Shown: positions 8,250 through 11,422 of the stretch, piece by piece
How positions within the stretch are numbered: position 1 is the stretch's first letter
Layout: each line of letters starts with the position of its first letter
Assembly (NCBI GenBank): GCA_903912795.1
Contig: CAIWIS010000604.1
Location: 1-11,422 of the forward strand
Direction: 5' to 3'
DNA from: an uncultured Bacteroidales bacterium
GTDB taxonomy: Bacteria > Bacteroidota > Bacteroidia > Bacteroidales > Paludibacteraceae
DNA: 11,422 nucleotides
Notes under the pieces: generated by a model
What the model saw: only the letters and a program-made list of their open reading frames with translations
The model's database searches: none
Told to the model about the DNA's origin: nothing
Program-made: the position numbers and the translations under genes

Positions 8250-8277
8250 ATATTCATATATTGATTAAAAAAAATAT

Positions 8278-8574
8278 TTACACGCAATTGCATGATTTAA
8301 TGCAACTAATAATCTGCACTATTTGTTTGTTCTTAAGTGAATAATAGCAGTTTTTGCCATCTCTACGGCAATTTAGTATTCCTTTGGCACGCATATCGGT
8401 TAAGTGATGCGATAGTAATGACTGTTCGCATTGCAGCTGATCACCCAACTGCGAAACATTTAGTTCGTCGGTTTCCGATAATAGCGAAATTACACATAGT
8501 CGTGTGCCATTCGAAATTGCTTTCAATGTATAAGCAGCTTCATCCATTCGTTCTATTTCTGTTTTATTTTCCAT
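8278..8574 (-). CDS. ArsR/SmtB-family Cys-rich transcriptional repressor
   Basis: A 98-residue winged-helix regulator. SNGTRLCVISLL is the family helix 2. LNVSQLGDQLQCEQSLLSHH holds helix 3 and the recognition helix, and CRRDGKNCYYSL is the wing. I prefer the start at 8574 (MENKTEIERM); the ATG at 8604 lies inside the predicted operator and upstream of the likely transcript start. The protein has seven Cys (27, 49, 69, 76, 91, 95, 97). There is no ELCVCDL metal site in helix 3; NVSQ stands there instead. The C-terminal SCIKSCNC and Cys49 or Cys76 are the better ligand candidates. Members of this family are released from DNA by metal ions or by persulfide/polysulfide. It is first in the cluster, beneath a SmtB-type operator, so autoregulation is likely. 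Confidence 0.88.
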   Translation of the reverse strand: MENKTEIERMDEAAYTLKAISNGTRLCVISLLSETDELNVSQLGDQLQCEQSLLSHHLTDMRAKGILNCRRDGKNCYYSLKNKQIVQIISCIKSCNCV

Positions 8575-8589
8575 TTTTCTAATATCGTA

Positions 8590-8626
8590 CAAATATATGA
8601 ACATTTATTCATGTGTTCCAAATAAA
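8590..8626 (-). promoter_or_regulatory. Promoter of the arsR-led cluster
   Basis: On the minus strand, TATATTTG (plus positions 8597 to 8590) matches TAnnTTTG. TTTG about 21 bp upstream, near 8619-8622, can serve as the -33 element. Transcription would start near 8584, about 10 bases before the chosen arsR start codon, so the leader is very short. Confidence 0.55.
8593..8616. promoter_or_regulatory. SmtB/CzrA-type operator
   Basis: The core TGAACATTTATTCA at 8598-8611 is an interrupted palindrome (TGAA-N6-TTCA). It closely matches the 12-2-12 operators known for ArsR/SmtB metal sensors such as SmtB and CzrA (TGAACA-nn-TATTCA). It abuts the -7 element and fills part of the spacer, so bound repressor would block RNA polymerase. 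The neighbouring arsR gene encodes the obvious ligand for it. Confidence 0.6.
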
Positions 8627-8722
8627 TTTTGATTTTTTAAGATAAAACTGTGTCTTATACTATTCATTGTAAAAAAATGCTTGTTTAATAATTTTTGTGC
8701 TATCTAATTTTAAAGAAAAAAC

Positions 8723-8730
8723 TATCTTTG
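8723..8730 (+). promoter_or_regulatory. -7 element of the aroB promoter
   Basis: TATCTTTG is an exact match to TAnnTTTG. A transcript from it would start near 8736-8738, which is downstream of the ATG at 8732 but upstream of the ATG at 8750; this decides the aroB start. The best upstream TTTG, at 8694-8697, is 25 bp away. That is longer than usual, so the -33 part is weak. Confidence 0.5.
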
Positions 8731-8749
8731 TATGCTAATTGAAAAAACG

Positions 8750-9802
8750 ATGAGTCAACAGATTACGAAAATTTGCGATGATTTTTTAACTGAATTGGAT
8801 GAAGCTATAGGAAACGTAGCATCCGAAAATATTTTTGTACTTACCGACGACAATACTCAAAAATACTGTTTGCCCGAAGTTTTGAAATCAACAAAACTTG
8901 CAAATTGTCATCTCATTAATATTCCGAGTGGCGACGAAAACAAACATATTGATTCCGCTGTAACAATTTGGAAATACCTGAGCGAAAATGGCGCAACACG
9001 TAAATCGCTGATGATTAACGTGGGAGGTGGCATGATTACCGATATTGGTGGATTTACCGCTTCGACATTTAAGCGTGGCATACCTTATATTAATGTTTCC
9101 ACTACCCTACTCGGAGCAGTGGATGCTGCAACCGGCGGAAAAACAGGAATTAATTTTATGGGGCTCAAAAACGAAATTGGCGTTTTTGCTCCTGCAAATG
9201 AAGTTCTTATAAACATTGACTTCTTCCGAACACTTGATCATAAGAATCTTATTTCGGGCTATGCAGAAATGCTGAAACATGCATTGATTGACACGCCCGA
9301 CGAACTTAAAAAAGTAATTGGTTACGACCTCGAAAAATTTGATTTACAGGAGCTGAAACCTTTATTGATAAATAGTTTCAGGATAAAAGAACGCATAGTA
9401 GAAGCTGACCCTTTTGAAGCAAACATCCGCAAAGCACTCAATTTAGGTCATACGTTTGGTCATGCTTTCGAAAGTCATTCGTACAAAACCAAAAAGCCTG
9501 TTTTACACGGTTATGCCGTAATGTGGGGTATGATGTGTGAGTTGTATTTATCTTTTGCGAAATTGAATTTTCCGAAAGATATTTTATTAGAAATAAAGAA
9601 CTTAGCAAAAGAATATTACGGAAGTTATGTGTTCGATTGTAGCGATTACGAAGCTCTTTTCGATTACATGACACACGATAAGAAAAATGAATCGAAAGAA
9701 ATTAACTTCACCTTGCTTTCGGGCATTGGCGAAATAAAAATAAACCAAACAGCAACCAAAGAAGAAATATTTGAAACGCTTGATTGGTTACAAACTATTT
9801 AA
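8750..9802 (+). CDS. aroB: 3-dehydroquinate synthase
   Basis: Converts DAHP to 3-dehydroquinate, the second step of the shikimate pathway to aromatic amino acids, in the cytoplasm; it needs NAD and a divalent metal. The 350 residues match family length. Diagnostic blocks are GGGMITDIGGFTASTFKRG (NAD binding), STTLLGAVDAATGGKTGIN (substrate) and SGYAEMLKHALI, NLGHTFGHAFE and LHGYAVMWGM, which supply the metal ligands Glu173, His234 and His253. An in-frame ATG at 8732 would add six residues. It overlaps the predicted promoter, so 8750 (MSQQITK) is preferred. The gene is transcribed away from the arsR cluster and leads a co-directional run of housekeeping genes. Confidence 0.95.
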   Translation: MSQQITKICDDFLTELDEAIGNVASENIFVLTDDNTQKYCLPEVLKSTKLANCHLINIPSGDENKHIDSAVTIWKYLSENGATRKSLMINVGGGMITDIGGFTASTFKRGIPYINVSTTLLGAVDAATGGKTGINFMGLKNEIGVFAPANEVLINIDFFRTLDHKNLISGYAEMLKHALIDTPDELKKVIGYDLEKFDLQELKPLLINSFRIKERIVEADPFEANIRKALNLGHTFGHAFESHSYKTKKPVLHGYAVMWGMMCELYLSFAKLNFPKDILLEIKNLAKEYYGSYVFDCSDYEALFDYMTHDKKNESKEINFTLLSGIGEIKINQTATKEEIFETLDWLQTI

Positions 9803-9871
9803 TGACTACAGACAACTGACAACAGAAATTGAGAGTTGTAATAAATATCAAAGAACAATACTAACTTAATT

Positions 9872-9890
9872 CCCCTTTAGGGGTTAGGGG
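9872..9890. repeat. CCCCT/AGGGG hairpin with two alternative right arms
   Basis: CCCCT at 9872-9876 can pair with AGGGG at 9879-9883 or with a second AGGGG at 9886-9890. The element ends 7 bases before the start codon at 9898. It has no U-run, so it is a poor terminator. Similar C/G-rich elements are, from memory, common in Bacteroidota spacers. In the mRNA it could hinder access to the ribosome binding region of the next gene. Confidence 0.5.
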
Positions 9891-9897
9891 CAGAAAA

Positions 9898-10254
9898 ATG
9901 AAAACATTAATAATTGGCGCAAGCAATAACCCGGAGCGTTATGCTTACAAAGCTGCCGAACGATTATTGGCTCACGGACACGAAATTGAATTATTGGGTT
10001 TACGCCCGGATGTAATTTTTGATAAAACAATAGATACTCAACGCAAACAATATACTGATATCGATACCGTTACTATGTATATTGGACCACAACGTCAGCC
10101 TGAGTATTACGATTATATTGTGGGATTAAAGCCACGAAGGGTAATTTTTAATCCTGGAACAGAAAATAACGAGTTCGAAACAATGCTTTCGGAAAATGGA
10201 ATAATTGCCGAAGAAGCTTGTACGTTGGTTTTGCTGGGAATAGGACAATATTAA
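9898..10254 (+). CDS. CoA-binding Rossmann-fold protein (YccU-like)
   Basis: A 118-residue single-domain protein of the CoA_binding_2 type. The N-terminus MKTLIIGASNNPERYAYKAA carries the GAS..P nucleotide-binding loop of this family. HGHEIELLGLRP is the second strand region. VTMYIGPQ, RRVIFNPGTEN and the acidic NGIIAEEACTLVLL block near the end complete the fold. Homologues bind CoA or related nucleotides, but no reaction is established. It lies 95 bp after aroB and 37 bp before dapB and is probably transcribed with them. I see nothing missing or truncated. Confidence 0.85.
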   Translation: MKTLIIGASNNPERYAYKAAERLLAHGHEIELLGLRPDVIFDKTIDTQRKQYTDIDTVTMYIGPQRQPEYYDYIVGLKPRRVIFNPGTENNEFETMLSENGIIAEEACTLVLLGIGQY

Positions 10255-10285
10255 ATGGTAAATTGTAAATGAATAAATGGTAAAT
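10253..10285. repeat. 11-bp direct repeat in the spacer before dapB
   Basis: AAATGGTAAAT occurs at 10253-10263 and 10275-10285, with a related TGTAAATGAAT between, so the spacer is three near-copies of an 11-bp unit. The ATG at 10277, which is in frame with dapB, lies inside the second copy. It is therefore more likely a by-product of the repeat than the true start. Confidence 0.65.
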
Positions 10286-10291
10286 AGTTCT

Positions 10292-11008
10292 ATGAAGATA
10301 GCATTAATAGGATATGGAAAAATGGGCAAAACGATAGAACGTATTGCCATTGAACGGGGACACGAAATTGTGTCGATTATTGATATTGAAAATATTGAAG
10401 ATTTTGATTCAGAGGCATTTAAAAGTGCTGATGTAGCCATTGAATTTACAGCTCCTCATGTGGCTGTATCGAATATTCGTAGTGCATTTAAATCGGGTGT
10501 TCCGGTGGTTTGCGGCACAACTGGCTGGAGCGAACATTTACCACATTTGAAAAAGGAGATTGAAGAAAAAGGATATACGTTGTTTTGGGCTTCAAATTAT
10601 AGTTTGGGAGTCAATATTTTTGCTGCTGTAAACAAGTATTTAGCAAAAATAATGAATTCATTTCCAGCCTACAATGTTTCAATGACCGAAGTTCACCATA
10701 CCCAAAAATTGGATGCTCCAAGTGGAACAGCTATCACATTAGCCGAAGGTATTTTAGAGAACTTAGACCGCAAAACAGCTTGGAAATTGGACGCTGAAAC
10801 CGAACCAACCGATTTGGCCATAAAAGCTATTCGCGAAGGAATGGTTCCGGGCATTCACACCATTCGTTACGAATCGGATGTTGATTTTATCGAAATCCAT
10901 CACGAGTTGAAAAATCGCGAAAGTCTGGCATTGGGTGCTGTAATTGCAGCTGAGTTCACTGCCGGCAAAAAAGGATTATTGGGAATGCAGGATTTGATGA
11001 AATTTTGA
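10292..11008 (+). CDS. dapB: 4-hydroxy-tetrahydrodipicolinate reductase
   Basis: Reduces the DapA product to tetrahydrodipicolinate with NAD(P)H, in the pathway to lysine and meso-diaminopimelate for peptidoglycan. The 239 residues are within the usual range for the shorter Bacteroidota form. MKIALIGYGKMG is the dinucleotide-binding glycine loop, CGTTGW follows the nucleotide fold, and EVHHTQKLDAPSGTA holds the catalytic His and Lys and the substrate-binding SGT. The C-terminal FIEIHHEL and GLLGMQDL are typical. The ATG at 10277 would add MVNSS from within the spacer repeat; 10292 puts the family sequence directly at the N-terminus. lepB begins 20 bp downstream, an arrangement I recall from other Bacteroidota. 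Confidence 0.95.
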   Translation: MKIALIGYGKMGKTIERIAIERGHEIVSIIDIENIEDFDSEAFKSADVAIEFTAPHVAVSNIRSAFKSGVPVVCGTTGWSEHLPHLKKEIEEKGYTLFWASNYSLGVNIFAAVNKYLAKIMNSFPAYNVSMTEVHHTQKLDAPSGTAITLAEGILENLDRKTAWKLDAETEPTDLAIKAIREGMVPGIHTIRYESDVDFIEIHHELKNRESLALGAVIAAEFTAGKKGLLGMQDLMKF

Positions 11009-11028
11009 TATTTAAAAACAAAAAATAT

Positions 11029-11422
11029 ATGACAACCGAACAACAAGAATCGCGTTTTGATCAACCACGTAAACAATGGATAAAAGCCATTTTTTGGTGT
11101 GTAATTTATATTCTTTTTATAGCTTGGGTAGGTAACTATTGGTGGTTGGTTGGACTTCCGGTAGTATTCGATGCTTTTATAACTCGCTATATTCCTTGGA
11201 CTTGGTGGAAAAAATCGGAGAATAAAGCTTTTCTGGCCGTTATGGGTTGGGTAGATGCTATTGTTTTTGCATTAGTGGCTGTCTATTTTATAAACACTTA
11301 CGTATTCCAGAATTATCAAATTCCAACTTCGTCGTTGGAAAAAACATTGTTGGTAGGCGACTTTTTATTTGTGAGCAAAGCAAGTTTCGGTCCGCGCGTG
11401 CCAAACACACCACTTTCGTTTC
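11029..11422 (+). CDS. lepB: Signal peptidase I, 5' part (runs off the window)
   Basis: The first 131 codons of a type I signal peptidase, the inner-membrane serine protease that removes signal peptides from exported proteins. A hydrophobic segment lies at about residues 20-40 and a second at about 72-92. The catalytic block FQNYQIPTSSLEKTLLVGD follows, with Ser102 as the likely nucleophile (equivalent to the Ser of the IPSGSM motif) and Leu in place of the usual Met, as is common in Bacteroidota. KASFGPRVPNTPLSF matches the start of the next conserved region. The catalytic Lys and the rest lie beyond the window. It follows dapB by 20 bp and is probably co-transcribed. Confidence 0.92.
   Translation, partial: MTTEQQESRFDQPRKQWIKAIFWCVIYILFIAWVGNYWWLVGLPVVFDAFITRYIPWTWWKKSENKAFLAVMGWVDAIVFALVAVYFINTYVFQNYQIPTSSLEKTLLVGDFLFVSKASFGPRVPNTPLSF

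Noticed and set aside
8250..8270. AT-rich TATTCATATA symmetry between arsR and the next gene as a second ArsR operator
   Set aside because: Only one TTCA half-site with poor symmetry in very AT-rich DNA and no promoter next to it.
9812..9839. ACAACT...AGTTGT inverted repeat after aroB as a terminator
   Set aside because: Only a 6-bp AT-rich stem with a 16-base loop and no U-run after it; read-through to the next gene is more likely.

Overview
The window looks like chromosomal DNA from a low-GC member of the Bacteroidota, probably Bacteroidales or a close relative. Three things point there: a giant secreted repeat protein ending in a type IX secretion (T9SS) type A sorting domain; several promoters of the Bacteroidota form TAnnTTTG with an upstream TTTG; and weak Shine-Dalgarno sequences throughout. 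No rRNA, tRNA, CRISPR array, transposase or phage gene is visible.

Layout. Positions 1-501 are AT-rich and non-coding. They carry a good promoter and three copies of a GTAGT-N7-ACTAC-type palindrome upstream of the first gene. Positions 502-6858 encode a 2118-residue exported protein: a signal peptide, about 16 PKD/Ig-like repeats of about 88 residues, an FN3-like domain, a long C-terminal module and the T9SS sorting domain. A strong bidirectional terminator at 6874-6913 separates it from a convergent minus-strand cluster.

The minus-strand cluster reads from 8574 down to 6935. It holds an ArsR/SmtB-family repressor, a two-TM protein resembling DUF6132, a two-TM protein resembling DUF2892/YgaP-TM, an HMA-like (MerP/CopZ-like) protein with an unusual Cys register, and a thioredoxin-fold lipoprotein with a WCGPC active site. 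Gene overlaps or short gaps join the first four. The last follows after 116 bp that contain a tandem repeat. Every product carries cysteines in a potentially functional arrangement, and a SmtB/CzrA-type operator overlaps the cluster's promoter. The cluster therefore reads as a small, regulated thiol system for metal ions or reactive sulfur, acting in the cytoplasm, the inner membrane and the periplasm. It is the most interesting part of the window.

Divergent from it, positions 8750-11422 form a plus-strand run of housekeeping genes: aroB (3-dehydroquinate synthase), a small CoA-binding Rossmann protein, dapB (dihydrodipicolinate reductase) and the 5' end of lepB (signal peptidase I), which runs off the window. 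Spacers of 95, 37 and 20 bp make read-through transcription likely. Two of these spacers contain short repeats or hairpins that look like dispersed intergenic elements.
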